Below are positions 20,900 through 32,700 of a stretch of DNA of 64,000 nucleotides, piece by piece. Made by a program: the position numbers and the translations under genes. Within the stretch, counting starts at the first letter, position 1. Each line of letters opens with the position of its first letter. Below the pieces are notes generated by a model, which was not told the DNA's origin, searched no databases, and was given only the letters and a program-made list of their open reading frames with translations. This stretch comes from Craspedostauros australis (lineage: Eukaryota; Bacillariophyta; Bacillariophyceae; Mastogloiales; Achnanthaceae): contig JAMXDE010000015.1 in NCBI GenBank assembly GCA_026770025.1, positions 1,240,001-1,304,000 of the forward strand, written 5' to 3'.

Positions 20900-23800
20900 T
20901 GCAATGCAATCAGGAATCTGGTGTTAATCCCATTCTACCCCTCTCATTGCATCATCGACAGCAGCTGCTCCACCTTCTTGCTTGCGCCCCAGCGGCGGTA
21001 CAGCCGGATCGACTCCTCCAAATACACGTTCGCCGCATCCATGTTGCCGCGACGCCTCTGGAACGCAGCATACTTCTCATTCGCGATCGCTTCGTCCTGG
21101 AGACGCTTCAGATCCTTGGCCACCTTGATGGACTTCTCGTACGATGATGCCGCCTTCGTGCGCTGCTTCCTCAGGTCCTTGTCCTCGGCCTCGAGCAGCA
21201 GGATGTTGTGAGGGAAGTTGGGACATCCCTTCTTGGCCCATGTCTTGAGCAGCTTCACGCAGCTCCTTGCAGTGCTGATGTACTTGCGGTCCTTCGAGGT
21301 GCGTGCCATGGCGAAGCAGCACAGCGCCGCGTGGAACAGGAACTGGGGCAGAGAATACCCGCCAGTGATCTCCTTCACCCAACCCAAACAGGATGTAACA
21401 GCAATCGAAGCGCCGACCTCGTGGTCGCCGAAGATTGATGCAACGTACAGGGTGTACGCGCTCTGTATGGTGTTGGTGAGAGGAGCCAGCTCGTGGTCAT
21501 CCGGATACGCATCTTTGTTGATGTCGTAGGCCTCTCCGATCAGCTTGGTCGTGTGGCGTGACGAGCCGCGGAGGTTGAGGACGCATTGCCAGATGATGCA
21601 TGTGATCTTGTGCTGGAGGCTGAGCTGGAAGTCGAGCATGACGTTGGTGTAAACCATGAATTCGGAATCCAGTTTGGCCAAGGGCTTTCCAGTCTGGAAG
21701 GAGATGCTGAGGAATGAGCCCAATGCCCACATGGCGGCTTCCATGTCGCCGCAGGCCATACCAAGCCGGTAGGCCTCCATCATCGGCTCAATAGCGTTCT
21801 CTAGCGGGTTCTTCCAGTGGTAGGTGTTGGCGTAGAAGTTGAAGATTGTCCGGCTGTCGAAATCTCGGTTGTCCGTGGCGTTGAGCATGCTCATTCCGAT
21901 CTCACCACATCGTTGGCCACCGTCAAAGTCTCCCGTGGCAAAACCGACGATAATGCTGAGGAAGGCGAGCGCAGGGGCCGTGTTGGGCGTGATACCTCCG
22001 CTGATGCTACGCCGGAGGGTTTTGATCACAATCAGCCCGACAATGTCTGGCTCCGTCAACACCGAGGCGGCCCCAAGCTTATCCAAAGTCTTCATCACAG
22101 CCATGCTGTGCTCATCCTCGGAGAGCGGCAGCTTGTCTTTCATATGAGTCTCGAGTGTCTTCACCATTCTGTTGGCTCCCATCAAGCCTCGGATGGTGTA
22201 CCATGTACGTCCAGCCTTGGATTTGGGGAAGTTGCAGCCAAGCTCGGACAGCAGATTGACGTAGATGTCAACAGCAGTCATCCCGTCGTTGAAGTTTGTG
22301 GTGTTGACGAGGCAGATGTCAGCAAGAACGTGGTAGGCCTTCACCTTCTTGATCACCGGGCACTTCTGCTTGATGACGACCTCGCAGTAAGCCTGTGCTT
22401 GCGCGAAGCCGGATGTGACGAAGCAACTCTCAGCCGCGGACGAGTACAGCTCGATGCTCTGATCCAACGAGTTGCTCCAGTGCTCATGTGGCAGCAGATC
22501 GATGGCCGCCCTGAAGTACACAGAGGCCAGATGGAATGCGGAGGACTTGACTGCATTCAATCCGGCACTGTAGTTGAGCATTGCGATCTTCATCCTGCGT
22601 TCCATCTTGTGATGGTTCGGCATGAGATCTGGTCGTGTGTTGAGAAGGTTGACCACGACGTAGATCTTCGTCTCCAGCTCATCGTCGTTGAGTCCGTACA
22701 GCAGCACCTCACCGACTCTGTACTTGAGCTCGGAGAGATCTTCTGGTGTTGGCGCCATCGAAAGCGCCGCCTCCTGTACCTTGTCATGGGTGAAGACGAA
22801 TTTCTGCGATGGACCGTAGGTCTTGGACCCACGCCGGCTCTTACGACGATCCTTGTGAGCGGAGGATGATTCAGACTGCGATGGCTGATTCGTGATCTTT
22901 TGGATCAGGCCCTCCCGGCAGCATTCATCGAGCATGGAGCGGATCTGAGGATCGCTCATGAAGGTCTTGGTTTCGAAGACCCTGCGGAAGAACCTCGAGT
23001 GGTCAGAATGGATGGTTAGTCCCTTCAACACTGTGCAGACATTGCCAAAGGAGAATGTCGCACCCAGACATGCCACGACGCAGAGGAATCGATGTGCGGT
23101 CGTCGCTTCCTGAAACTTGCTCCTCATGAGAGCGAAGATGTCATCAGCGGTGATTGTCGCGGAATCGATGCCGATCTTCTCGAGATCGCATGTCCACAGT
23201 GGTGGTGATGACGAGGAGCTGTTGCGTCCGTACCGAATCAAGTTGCTTTTCACAAGCGACTCGAGGTACTGTTGCATGAAGAATACGTTGCCTCCCGTTC
23301 TGGCATGTACCAACTTGGCAAGCTGGCGGAGCTGATCTTTCGGCATGCTATGGGCTGCAGCGTCATCATCATCCAAGTTGGGAGTGGATGAGGTGGAGAC
23401 AGACGATACTGTGAGCACCCGTGCCAAGTACTCTTCGACCTGGTCTTCATCCAGATCGCGGACGGGAAGGTCGACGATGCGGATGGATCGTTCTCGCTTG
23501 GATTTCTCGAGCAGCTCCAGCGTTGCCTTGAGGGTCGGGTTCTCATCGAGCATGTTGCAGCGATAGGATCCGATGATGGTGAGGGATGTGTTGTCGCTGT
23601 CCAGCAGCCATGATTGGATCATGTTGAGGGATGCTTGATCGGCCCATTGCAGATCTTCGACGGCGATGACGACGGGGCAGTAGCTGCATAGTAGCTGCAG
23701 GAACCTGCGCATGACGTACTTGAGCCGATCTGTGTGTTTCCTGTACTCCATGGCCATCCCGACGCCGAGCGTCGTCGCCGAATCGCCGGAGGTGATACTG

Positions 23801-24755
23801 CCTGAACAAGACTGGCTTGCTTTGGAGCAGGTGCCTGTTACCAGGCAGTCTTCGGTATAGAGAGCAGATGTAAGGGTTGGCATGACGTTTGAGAGCAGCT
23901 GCATCTCGGCCATAGTCAGACCCTTGTGTAGGAGTGATCGAAGGCTCGACAGTGTCCTTGGATCGGTCGTGGAGGAGTGCACGTGCAGCTGCTCCTCCGG
24001 AAGCATGGTGATCTGCTTGCACAGCTGCTGCATGGCCATCTGGAGCCCCGAGTACGGAATGCCGCCGAGCTTGTTGGAGAGCTCGCACTTTCCGATGGCG
24101 AAGAAGCCATGGAACGGTGGGCAATCGTTTGCATCATTGTCTTCGTCTATGTACTCGCATGCGTCTGCCAGGCTACTGCTACTGGTGCTGCCGCTACTTC
24201 TGCTGAAAGTGTCTGCAGGCACGGGCCGACCCCTCCCACATGATGTGACTTTGTGGAGGCGATTGATGAGCGCCGACTTGCCGCTGCCGGACTGTCCAGA
24301 CACCAGCACCAACGTGCGCATCGCGTTCTGGGCAGCTTCGTGCGTGGAGTCTGGGGTGTCATCGGCATCCACAGGGTTCACGTTAACATTCGAGCCCGTA
24401 TCTGCGGTTGCGCCATTGTTCACATGCTCCACCAAACCAGTCATGGATACCCGGCATTGTGATGCAGGCCGTTCTGGCAAGGTAGAGGACGAAGAAGTTG
24501 ATGACGCTGACGACGCTGATGACGATGACGACGCTGATAGATAGGCGGTCTTTGAAGCGACGCTTGGCAGGCACTGTCTCGATGCCCTTGTGCTCTTCCT
24601 TTGCTTGCTTGGTGAATTTTTAATTGCATTCTGCAAGATCCTGAGCTCCGTCTGCCTCCCAACCAGGCCGACCTTGTCAAAGGGAAGCCTCATTGTCGGC
24701 GTGGCATTGGTGGCGGCTTTCGAGGCGCCATGGTCCGCTATTTCCAGATTCATAT
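20900..24755. repeat. Segmental duplication copy A (ATPase gene)
   Basis: Nearly the whole ATPase coding region plus about 45 bases beyond its stop codon recurs at 29718-33563. Similarity starts abruptly near ATGCAATGCAATCAGGAATC at about 20900 and fades in the 5' coding region near 24755. The flanks differ. Confidence 0.85.
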
Positions 24756-24948
24756 GCGGCTTGATGCTGCTGCTACAGTTGTCGATGTTGGTGATGTTGG
24801 TGATGTTGCCTTGACGGTTCACAGTATCCATCTTGACTTTCGTCCAAAAGGAAGGTCGCTGTTGTCTTTTTCGTTTGTTTTGTGAGTGATAATCTCTCTC
24901 AGGACAGTTTGCAAGATTGGCTGCGGTGCCCACAACAACGGAGCGCAT
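20944..24948 (-). CDS. STAND-type ATPase with TPR-like repeats (COG3899-like), copy A
   Basis: A 1334-residue frame from the ATG at 24948; the in-frame ATG at 24831 (MDTVNRQGNIT) is an alternative start. After a low-complexity N-terminus come the entry motif VGLVGRQTELRIL (about 90-103), a Walker A motif GQSGSGKSALI (about 216-226), a Walker B/sensor region VVIAVEDLQWAD (about 425-436) and FVFTHDKVQEAALSM (about 715-730). That order is typical of the predicted ATPases found in large bacterial and eukaryotic signalling proteins, usually fused to a kinase or cyclase. No such domain is present here. The C-terminal 600 residues look alpha-helical, with TPR-like features (EKYAAFQRRRGNMDAANVYL). 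STAND proteins act as nucleotide-driven signalling switches; the ligand is unknown. A paralogue on the same strand starts 8.6 kb downstream in window coordinates. Confidence 0.85.
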   Translation of the reverse strand: MRSVVVGTAANLANCPERDYHSQNKRKRQQRPSFWTKVKMDTVNRQGNITNITNIDNCSSSIKPHMNLEIADHGASKAATNATPTMRLPFDKVGLVGRQTELRILQNAIKNSPSKQRKSTRASRQCLPSVASKTAYLSASSSSSASSASSTSSSSTLPERPASQCRVSMTGLVEHVNNGATADTGSNVNVNPVDADDTPDSTHEAAQNAMRTLVLVSGQSGSGKSALINRLHKVTSCGRGRPVPADTFSRSSGSTSSSSLADACEYIDEDNDANDCPPFHGFFAIGKCELSNKLGGIPYSGLQMAMQQLCKQITMLPEEQLHVHSSTTDPRTLSSLRSLLHKGLTMAEMQLLSNVMPTLTSALYTEDCLVTGTCSKASQSCSGSITSGDSATTLGVGMAMEYRKHTDRLKYVMRRFLQLLCSYCPVVIAVEDLQWADQASLNMIQSWLLDSDNTSLTIIGSYRCNMLDENPTLKATLELLEKSKRERSIRIVDLPVRDLDEDQVEEYLARVLTVSSVSTSSTPNLDDDDAAAHSMPKDQLRQLAKLVHARTGGNVFFMQQYLESLVKSNLIRYGRNSSSSSPPLWTCDLEKIGIDSATITADDIFALMRSKFQEATTAHRFLCVVACLGATFSFGNVCTVLKGLTIHSDHSRFFRRVFETKTFMSDPQIRSMLDECCREGLIQKITNQPSQSESSSAHKDRRKSRRGSKTYGPSQKFVFTHDKVQEAALSMAPTPEDLSELKYRVGEVLLYGLNDDELETKIYVVVNLLNTRPDLMPNHHKMERRMKIAMLNYSAGLNAVKSSAFHLASVYFRAAIDLLPHEHWSNSLDQSIELYSSAAESCFVTSGFAQAQAYCEVVIKQKCPVIKKVKAYHVLADICLVNTTNFNDGMTAVDIYVNLLSELGCNFPKSKAGRTWYTIRGLMGANRMVKTLETHMKDKLPLSEDEHSMAVMKTLDKLGAASVLTEPDIVGLIVIKTLRRSISGGITPNTAPALAFLSIIVGFATGDFDGGQRCGEIGMSMLNATDNRDFDSRTIFNFYANTYHWKNPLENAIEPMMEAYRLGMACGDMEAAMWALGSFLSISFQTGKPLAKLDSEFMVYTNVMLDFQLSLQHKITCIIWQCVLNLRGSSRHTTKLIGEAYDINKDAYPDDHELAPLTNTIQSAYTLYVASIFGDHEVGASIAVTSCLGWVKEITGGYSLPQFLFHAALCCFAMARTSKDRKYISTARSCVKLLKTWAKKGCPNFPHNILLLEAEDKDLRKQRTKAASSYEKSIKVAKDLKRLQDEAIANEKYAAFQRRRGNMDAANVYLEESIRLYRRWGASKKVEQLLSMMQ

Positions 24949-26518
24949 GGGCAGTGGGTTGTCGGATTGCTCCTCCCTTCAAAGCCTTGTCTTCCTTGTT
25001 GAGTGGGCCATGTCATTGGATGTTGTTTGCGCTGCTATCCTTGGGACGTCCGTAATCGTATAGTATGCCCGAATTGTCGTGGCTGGTGAGTGTGTGACCC
25101 TCTTGAAGCCAATTTCGCCTTTTGGCGCGATACTCCTGGATTGGAGAACAAGGGGCTGCTCGAGGGAGCGCGACCACCCGCTCCATCTGCTCCGTCATCT
25201 CCATCCGTGAGGGGATTCGTGTACGCCGCCGCGGCCAAAGATCACGTCTGACAGCATTACTGTCACGGCTTTCCACGAACGATTGCGGTGTCTTCCGCTC
25301 TCTTCGCAGTGTCAATCTGCACGTTTGCAGATCGTTCTATCCTCCGACCAACACAACGCGAAGCTATTGAATGAACAGAAAGTCCATCGACCGGCGATAA
25401 ATCACTCCAAGACGGACATAGTCAACAAATACGAACCAAATCGAACAGGGCTGTGGGGCGCGTTGCCGTGGAATGAGGCAATCCAAAGACTGCATCATTC
25501 GAGAGCGGGTGCTGGTATTGCAGAAGTCATCGGTGTCATCGTGCCAGCTCGTCTGCATGGCGCAGGAAAGCCTCTTGGCAATGAAGGTAAATCCAGCTCC
25601 TCCCTCCCCCGGAGTTGCTCGTACTCTGGAGAATACCTCGAACGTGGTTCGCACGTTACGTCCAGTCATCTCCGCCAAGACCAACCACCCAAGACCACAA
25701 GTTGCGAATAGGCACATGTCGCAATTCGTGCGAACGGAGCACAACTTCACAGTTGGAAGAAGTGGGCCTGCACAGAATCACCATAAGTTGTCGATGAGAT
25801 CCACGAAGAACATGTATGCAAATCCACCATGGGCGAGCGCTGTGCCTTGGCACATGTGAGCGGTTCTTTAGTCGCGCAATGCCAATCAAAATCCTGATTT
25901 GCAGACGGTATCAGTCGCCGATGACAGAAGCAAAGATCCGATCAAGATCTTCCGTTTGTCCACGAACTTGTTGACATCGGACTCGATCATCAAAGCATGG
26001 AGGTGGGCAGACAGTCGCTCCTGCAATACGGCTGACGGCCAGACTAATAATTTGCCTATTAGTAAATGGTATTTGGGGTTGCGGTAATATAAATATTTTA
26101 ACATTGTTTGTGTACAATATGAAACTTCATCCGGGTGACGCAAAGCGAACGATCCAAGCACCTCCAGATCGGAGTCCGACTCGCCGCTTGTGGACTAGCC
26201 CTTACGAGCACTTCGCCTACCTCTGATATACTCCCTGATAGCATCTCTGATGGTATGTTTTTTGCATGAGGTTCAATCTACTTACTGCAATTGGTGAGAA
26301 TACTCTCGCAAGTGACTATGTAGCGTAATTCGTATCCTCTCCTCACCTGTACAATACAATTTGATGTAAAACTTCATGTTCGCAGCAGAAATCGAAACGA
26401 CTTCTTCCAAAACTTATTGCACAATCAGCGTTGCGTATTTCACGCAGGATGTGTCTTCCTCAGAAATATTATAATACAATACCAAGCAAAGAGCAAGACC
26501 AGAGACTTGTGCGCACTC
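24949..26518. other. Intergenic region, no supported gene
   Basis: About 1.6 kb between the start of ATPase copy A and the end of the phosphatase gene, both on the minus strand. Frames are short and overlapping. The part from about 26020 to 26510 is AT-rich and looks like the 3' region of the phosphatase gene. Confidence 0.45.
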
Positions 26519-29167
26519 TCAACGGCCGTCGCGGTAAATCCAAACGTCATCCCGGACTGCACCGGCGGAGTCATCATTCGCAACCTGGACGAATTCGAAG
26601 TGCATGGCGGTTGCGTTCTGGACAGTGACACGGCCGTATCCGTAAACCATTGGCAGTTGCTTCGCTGTCCAGTGATTGGGATATTCGGCCGTGTCAAACA
26701 GTTCAGCACCGGCAGTGCCGACCGTTACGTAGGTAGGTCCGGAGTACCCAGACGGCGAAGATGCCGATGGGCACTGGCTGCGGTACAATCCGTCACACGT
26801 TCGCGTGTAGGAATGAATGTGACCGGAGATCACCAAATCGACTTTATGATCCCTCATCGGCTCTTCCACCTCCATCCTCATGGCGACCCCGACAGCCGTA
26901 TCCCCCCATTGGGTTTGCGAGTCGTACATCGGACGATGGAGTTCGACAATGACCCACGGCGTGATAGTGCGATTGACAGACGAAAGATCCTCCAACAGCC
27001 ATTCGTACTGATCGCTTCCTTCCGACATGTCGTGCTCGCTTGACAAGCCAATGGTATGGACGCTCGCATAGTCGAAAGAGTACCAGAAGACACCGTTGCT
27101 TGGATTGCTGCGTGTGGTGGGGGTTGCTGGCATCGTGAAGCGCTTGGCCACCGGGACGCCGCATTCGCCGTGAGAGTCGTCACCGAAGTTGCCCCAGTCC
27201 GGCATGTAGCCAGAATCGGTGGTGACTCCGCTTGGATCCTTGCCGTTGGCACCCCCGGAGGTGTGATCGTATTCGTGATTGCCAATCGTGATCATGTACG
27301 GAACGACGGAGGCAACTGGTTCTATGAGGTCGAACCATTCGTCCCATATTGGCGCGTTGCCCATGGCGTAGCTGAGGTCTCCGATGTGATGAACCATCGC
27401 GATCGGCGGCCTTGTGTCGCCATCACCACCATCGTCATCGTTGCTGTCATCGCTGTCGTGGTCGCCGCCATCATCCGAAGGAGCAGAACCGCCGTGGCCT
27501 TGGCGGTGGTGACGATGGCGATGACGGTGATGGTGGCTGTGATGATGGCTGTGATGATGATGATACTTCCAAGGCCATTTACCAAGCCTTGGTCGACTGG
27601 CCAAAGTCAAGTCTTGGTTTGCATCGGCATGATGATCGTCTCCCCCCTTCAACTCCAAATTTAGAATTTGATCGATGGTCCACTTGGTTTCGTCGCTGTT
27701 CCACACGGTGGGCGTCCCGTGATCACCGAACACAACGAAGGAGAAGGGCCCAACTGCGTCAGCAAACCCGACCTGCTCTTGCTCGTCGTTGTGCGATTTG
27801 TCATCCGGCGATACTTGTGATACCGGCGAACTCCGAAAGTGATTGATGGTGTCAGACCACACGATGCCTTGCCCTGTGGTCAGTCCGACTTTGTAGTAGT
27901 AAACAGTAGAGGGTTTGAGACCGCGCATCCTCACGGTGTGGAACCAGCCTGCCGAGTCTGATGCGGGGGACAGCGAGGAAAGAGCTGCGTTGGATGGTGA
28001 TCCACACAGGTCGGAGGCCGAGTAGGTGGTCGTCTGCACGTCTTCGTCGGCTGTGACCTTTTGGTCCATGGATTTGGGATCGGAACCGAATGCAGCGATC
28101 GGTTTGCCACCTACCTTGGTCGACGATGATCCCGCAGCAGTGGTGAATGACACCACCATCTGATCTGCAGTATCTCCGAACGAAAGATGGATCTGCGTTG
28201 GTGTTTGCGCAAGCCTGGGATGCATATCCAGTGTCGGCGATCGTCCGATGATCGTGAATGGAGCAGCATGGTTGTTCTTCGCGGAAGTGCGGATGCTGGA
28301 TTCACGTGCATGCGCATGCGCAGGTGCAGTCGTGGACGCAACTTCAGTTTTGGCCGTCGTTGCTGGCCCAGCAGCAACCAAAGACCCCCGCTGGCTCGAC
28401 CCATCATCATCATCATCATCATCATCATCACGACGAAGTTCGTCTGGGTGCTTCTCATTTTCATTGGATCGAAGCAGATGGTAACGGCAGTATTCATGAT
28501 GGCGCATGGGAGTCACCGCCGCTTGCCACACCAACGCACCATCGTCGCCATCCACAAGCTCTGCCTGCGAGAGTGAGATAACTTCGATTGGTTCAATCGT
28601 TGGCTCCGTCGAATCCAACTTCTGTCGAACGGTGAGCTGTTGTTGGCACACCAGAGCGATGTGGTCTCGGGATACATCGAGCACACCATGGAAGGAGAGA
28701 GCGAAAGGCTCATCTGGCAGATCAAACACTGTCTTGCTGGATCTAACATCGACGAGTATCTTTGTGATCTCCTTCGCAGCTTCTGTCGTCGGCCGATCGC
28801 GCCAAACTTGGTCATGTTTGTGTTGCTCATGGAATGGCGCAAAGTGCTTGCGCACCGTCTCTACCGTCAGCGATCCGTGTGTGGTGCCTGATTTCTGAGG
28901 AAACACGCTGGACTGACTAGGAAGCCAGCTGAATTCAATCGTGCCAAGCAGAACCAAGCAGGCCCCAGCAACGGCCCACGATTTGCAAATTGGGCTGTTC
29001 GGATTGGGTCCCTGCGGTCTTGCAGCCGCGCTCGCCTTGTTCGCCGTCATGCTCGCTGTCTTGGTTCCTTGTGATTGGTCTCCTTCGTCTTGGAATGCCT
29101 CGTTGTGTTGCCCTCCGCTTGCAGCAGTCTTTGAACGTCTCCTCGACAAGCCAGCCACAGCTCGCAT
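26519..29167 (-). CDS. Plant-type purple acid phosphatase with a His/Asp-rich insert
   Basis: 882 residues from the ATG at 29167. A hydrophobic segment at about 64-82 (AGACLVLLGTIEFSWL) suggests a type II anchor or an internal signal sequence. A fibronectin-like N-terminal PAP domain lies at about 330-450 (IHLSFGDTADQMVVSFTTA, LKPSTVYYYKVGL). The five metal-ligand motifs are all present: GDHG (about 478), GDLSYA (about 594), GNHEYD (about 629), VELHRP (about 740) and GHIHSYTR (about 782). The C-terminal PAP segment is GPTYVTVGTAGAEL. Between the first two motifs is an unusual insert of about 50 His-rich then Asp-rich residues (about 533-590), and a nine-Asp run lies near 250. The enzyme should hydrolyse phosphomonoesters, probably in the secretory system or outside the cell. 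Regulation by phosphate is not visible in the sequence. Confidence 0.92.
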   Translation of the reverse strand: MRAVAGLSRRRSKTAASGGQHNEAFQDEGDQSQGTKTASMTANKASAAARPQGPNPNSPICKSWAVAGACLVLLGTIEFSWLPSQSSVFPQKSGTTHGSLTVETVRKHFAPFHEQHKHDQVWRDRPTTEAAKEITKILVDVRSSKTVFDLPDEPFALSFHGVLDVSRDHIALVCQQQLTVRQKLDSTEPTIEPIEVISLSQAELVDGDDGALVWQAAVTPMRHHEYCRYHLLRSNENEKHPDELRRDDDDDDDDDGSSQRGSLVAAGPATTAKTEVASTTAPAHAHARESSIRTSAKNNHAAPFTIIGRSPTLDMHPRLAQTPTQIHLSFGDTADQMVVSFTTAAGSSSTKVGGKPIAAFGSDPKSMDQKVTADEDVQTTTYSASDLCGSPSNAALSSLSPASDSAGWFHTVRMRGLKPSTVYYYKVGLTTGQGIVWSDTINHFRSSPVSQVSPDDKSHNDEQEQVGFADAVGPFSFVVFGDHGTPTVWNSDETKWTIDQILNLELKGGDDHHADANQDLTLASRPRLGKWPWKYHHHHSHHHSHHHRHRHRHHRQGHGGSAPSDDGGDHDSDDSNDDDGGDGDTRPPIAMVHHIGDLSYAMGNAPIWDEWFDLIEPVASVVPYMITIGNHEYDHTSGGANGKDPSGVTTDSGYMPDWGNFGDDSHGECGVPVAKRFTMPATPTTRSNPSNGVFWYSFDYASVHTIGLSSEHDMSEGSDQYEWLLEDLSSVNRTITPWVIVELHRPMYDSQTQWGDTAVGVAMRMEVEEPMRDHKVDLVISGHIHSYTRTCDGLYRSQCPSASSPSGYSGPTYVTVGTAGAELFDTAEYPNHWTAKQLPMVYGYGRVTVQNATAMHFEFVQVANDDSAGAVRDDVWIYRDGR

Positions 29168-29717
29168 GAACGGCAGCAGACGTACGTAGCTGCGTCTGAC
29201 AGTCTTCTTGCGCTTTGGCTTTCGTTTTTGCTGGAGTGCCTCGGGAGCCGTGTCTTTGGTCTATCGCAAGTGCTCAGTGACCATGCTTCGATTCACCCAC
29301 TTCGTTTAATACGAGTTTCATACCGTACACCTCTGGGATGCCTCCTTCTCTTCGATGTAGCTTCCTTTGATTGATGGGGGTGACGGATGTTGAAGATGTC
29401 GGAGATGTACGACTATCACATGAAGCAGTACGGGTTGCACACTTCGAGCGAGGTTCCTGCACAGCGTGTCTGCGCGCGTTGGCGCCTTCGATGGTTTTGA
29501 GTCCCACGGAACAATCGTCGTGTTTCCTTCCACGTTTCTCCTTCCAGGCGCTTTTCCCAGACGTACACAAGAACTACTGTTGTGGTATCAGAGCATGCTA
29601 CGATAACGGCATCACCCGGCCTACTCTGCCAAGTTCTCAGAAGACCAGGTTTGAAATAGTGCCTACTCTGTACTTGTGTATTGCCTACTCAATGTGCTTA
29701 TCTGAACAAACACTACA
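29168..29717. other. Intergenic region
   Basis: Contains the promoter side of the phosphatase gene and, at the right, the boundary of the ATPase duplication at about 29718. No gene seen. Confidence 0.45.
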
Positions 29718-32700
29718 ATGCAATGCAATCAGGAATCTGGTGTTAATCCCATTCTACCCTTCTCATTGCACCATCGACAGTAGCTGCTCCACCTTCTTGC
29801 TTGCGCCCCAGCGGCGGTACAGCCGGATCGACTCCTCCAGATACACGTTCGCCACATCCATGTTGCCACGACGCCTCTGGAATGCAGCATACTTCTCATT
29901 CGCGATCGCTTCATCTTGAAGGCGCTTCAGATCCTTGGCCACCTTGATGGACTCCTCGTACGATGATGCCGCCTTCGTGCGCTGCTTCCTCAGGTCCTTG
30001 TCCTCGGCCTCGAGCAGCAGGATGTTGTGAGGGAAGTTGGGACATCCCTTCTTGGCCCATGTCTTGAGCAGCTTCACGCATCTCCTTGCGGTGCTGACGT
30101 ACTTGCGGTCCTTCGAGGTGCGTTCCATGGCGAAGCAGCACAGCGCCGCATGGAACAGGAACTGGGGCAGAGAATACCCGCCAGTGATCTCCTTCACCCA
30201 ACCCAAACAGGATGTAACAGCAATCGAAGCGCCGACCTCGTGGTCGCCGAAGATTGATGCAACGTACAGGGTGTACGCGCTCTGTATGGTGTTGGTGAGA
30301 GGAGCCAGCTCGTGGTCATCCGGATACGCATCTTTGTTGATGTCGTAGGCCTCTCCGATCAGCTTGGTCGTGTGGCGTGACGAGCCGCGGAGGTTGAGGA
30401 CGCATTGCCAGATGATGCATGTGATCTTGTGCTGGAGGCTGAGCTGGAAGTCGAGCATGACGTTGGTGTAAACCATGAATTCGGAATCCAGTTTGGCCAA
30501 GGGCTTTCCAGTCTGGAAGGAGATGCCGAGGAATGAGCCCAATGCCCACATGGCGGCTTCCATGTCGCCGCAGGCCATACCAAGCCGGTAGGCCTCCATC
30601 ATAGGTTCGATAGCGTTCTCCAGCGGGTTCTTCCAGTGGTAGGTGTTGGCGTAGAAGTTCAGTATGGTGCGGCTGTCGAATTCCCGGTTGTCCGTGGCGT
30701 TGAGCATGCTCATTCCGATCTCACCGCATCGTTGGCCACCGTCAAAGTCTCCTGTAACAAAACCGACGATAATGCTGAGGAAGACGAGCGCAGGGGCCGT
30801 GTTGGCCGAGATTCCTTCGCTGATGCTACGCCGGAGGGTTTTGATCACAATCAGCCCGACAAGGTCCGGTTCTGTCATGATAGTGGCAGTTCCGAGTTTG
30901 TTCAGCGTCTTCATCACAGCCATGCTGTGCTCATCCTCGGAGAGCGGCAGATCATTCTGCATGCGGGCCTCCAACGTTCTGGTCATTCTCTTGGCTCCCA
31001 TCAAGCCTCGGAGGGTGTACCATGTACGTCCAGCCTTGGATTTGGGGAAGTTGCAGCCAAGCTCGGACAGCAGATTGACGTAGATGTCAACAGCAGTCCC
31101 TCCTCCCTTGACCTTCGTCGCCTCTGCCAGACAGATGTCAGCAAGAACGTGGTAGGCCTTCACCTTCTTGATCACCGGGCACTTCTGCTTGATGACGACC
31201 TCGCAGTAAGCCTGTGCTTGCGCGAAGCCGGATGTGACGAAGCAACTCTCAGCCGCGGACGAGTACAGCTCGATGCTCTGATCCAACGAGTTGCTCCAGT
31301 GCTCATGTGGCAGCAGATCGATGGCTGCCCTAAAGTACACAGAGGCCAGATGGAATGCGGAAGACTTGACCGCATTCAATCCAGCACTGTAGTTGAGCAT
31401 TGCGATCTTCATCCTGCGTTCCATCTTGTGATGGTTCGGCATGAGATCTGGTCGTGTGTTGAGAAGGTTGACCACGACGTAGATCTTCGTCTCCAGCTCA
31501 TCGTCGTTGAGTCCGTACAGCAGCACCTCACCGACTCGGTACTTGAGCTCGGAGAGATCTTCTGGTGTCGGTGCCATCGAAAGCGCTGCTTCCTGGACCT
31601 TGTCATGGGTGAAGACGAATTTCTGCGATGGACCGTAGGTCTTGGACCCACGCCGGCTCTTACGACGATCCTTGTGAGTGGAGGATGATTCAGACTGCGA
31701 TGGCTGATTCGTGATCTTTTGGATCAGACCCTCCCGGCAGCATTCGTCGAGCATGGAGCGGATCTGAGGATCGCTCATGAAGGTCTTGGTTTCGAAGACC
31801 CTGCGGAAGAACCTCGAGTGGTCAGAATGGATGGTTAGTCCCTTCAACACTGTGCAGACATTGCCAAAGGAGAATGTCGCACCCAGACATGCCACGACGC
31901 AGAGGAATCGATGTGCGGTCGTCGCTTCCTGAAACTTGCTCCTCATGAGAGCGAAGATGTCATCAGCGGTGATTGTCGCGGAATCGACGCCGATCTTCTC
32001 GAGATCGCATGTCCACAGTGGTGGTGAGGACGAGGAGCTGTTGCGTCCGTACCGAATCAAGTTGCTTTTCACGAGCGACTCGAGGTACTGTTGCATGAAG
32101 AATACGTTGCCTCCCGTTCTGGCATGTACCAACTTGGCAAGCTGGCGGAGCTGATCTTTCGGCATGCTATGGGCTGCAGCGTCATCATCATCCAAGTTGG
32201 GAGTGGATGAGGTGGAGACGGACGACACCGTGAGCACCCGTGCCAAGTACTCTTCGACCTGGTCTTCATCCAGATCGCGGACGGGAAGGTCGACGATGCG
32301 GATGGATCGTTCTCGCTTGGATTTCTCGAGCAGCTCCAGCGTTGCCTTGAGGGTCGGGTTCTCATCGAGCATGTTGCAGCGATAGGATCCGATGATGGTG
32401 AGGGATGTGTTGCCGCTGTCCAGAAGCCATGATTGGATCATGTTGAGGGATGCTTGATCGGCCCATTGCAGATCTTCGACGGCGATGACGACGGGGCAGT
32501 AGCTGCATAGTAGCTGCAGGAACCTGCGCATGACGTACTTGAGCCGGTCTGTGTGTTTCCTGTACTCCATGGCCATCCCGACGCCGAGTGTCGACACCGA
32601 GTCTGCAGAGGTAACGCTCGGTGCACAGGAATGGGTGGACTTTGAGGAGACATCCTTTGTTTGGCGCTCCTCAGGCTGGCTTTCCTTGGCGCGCAGGGCA

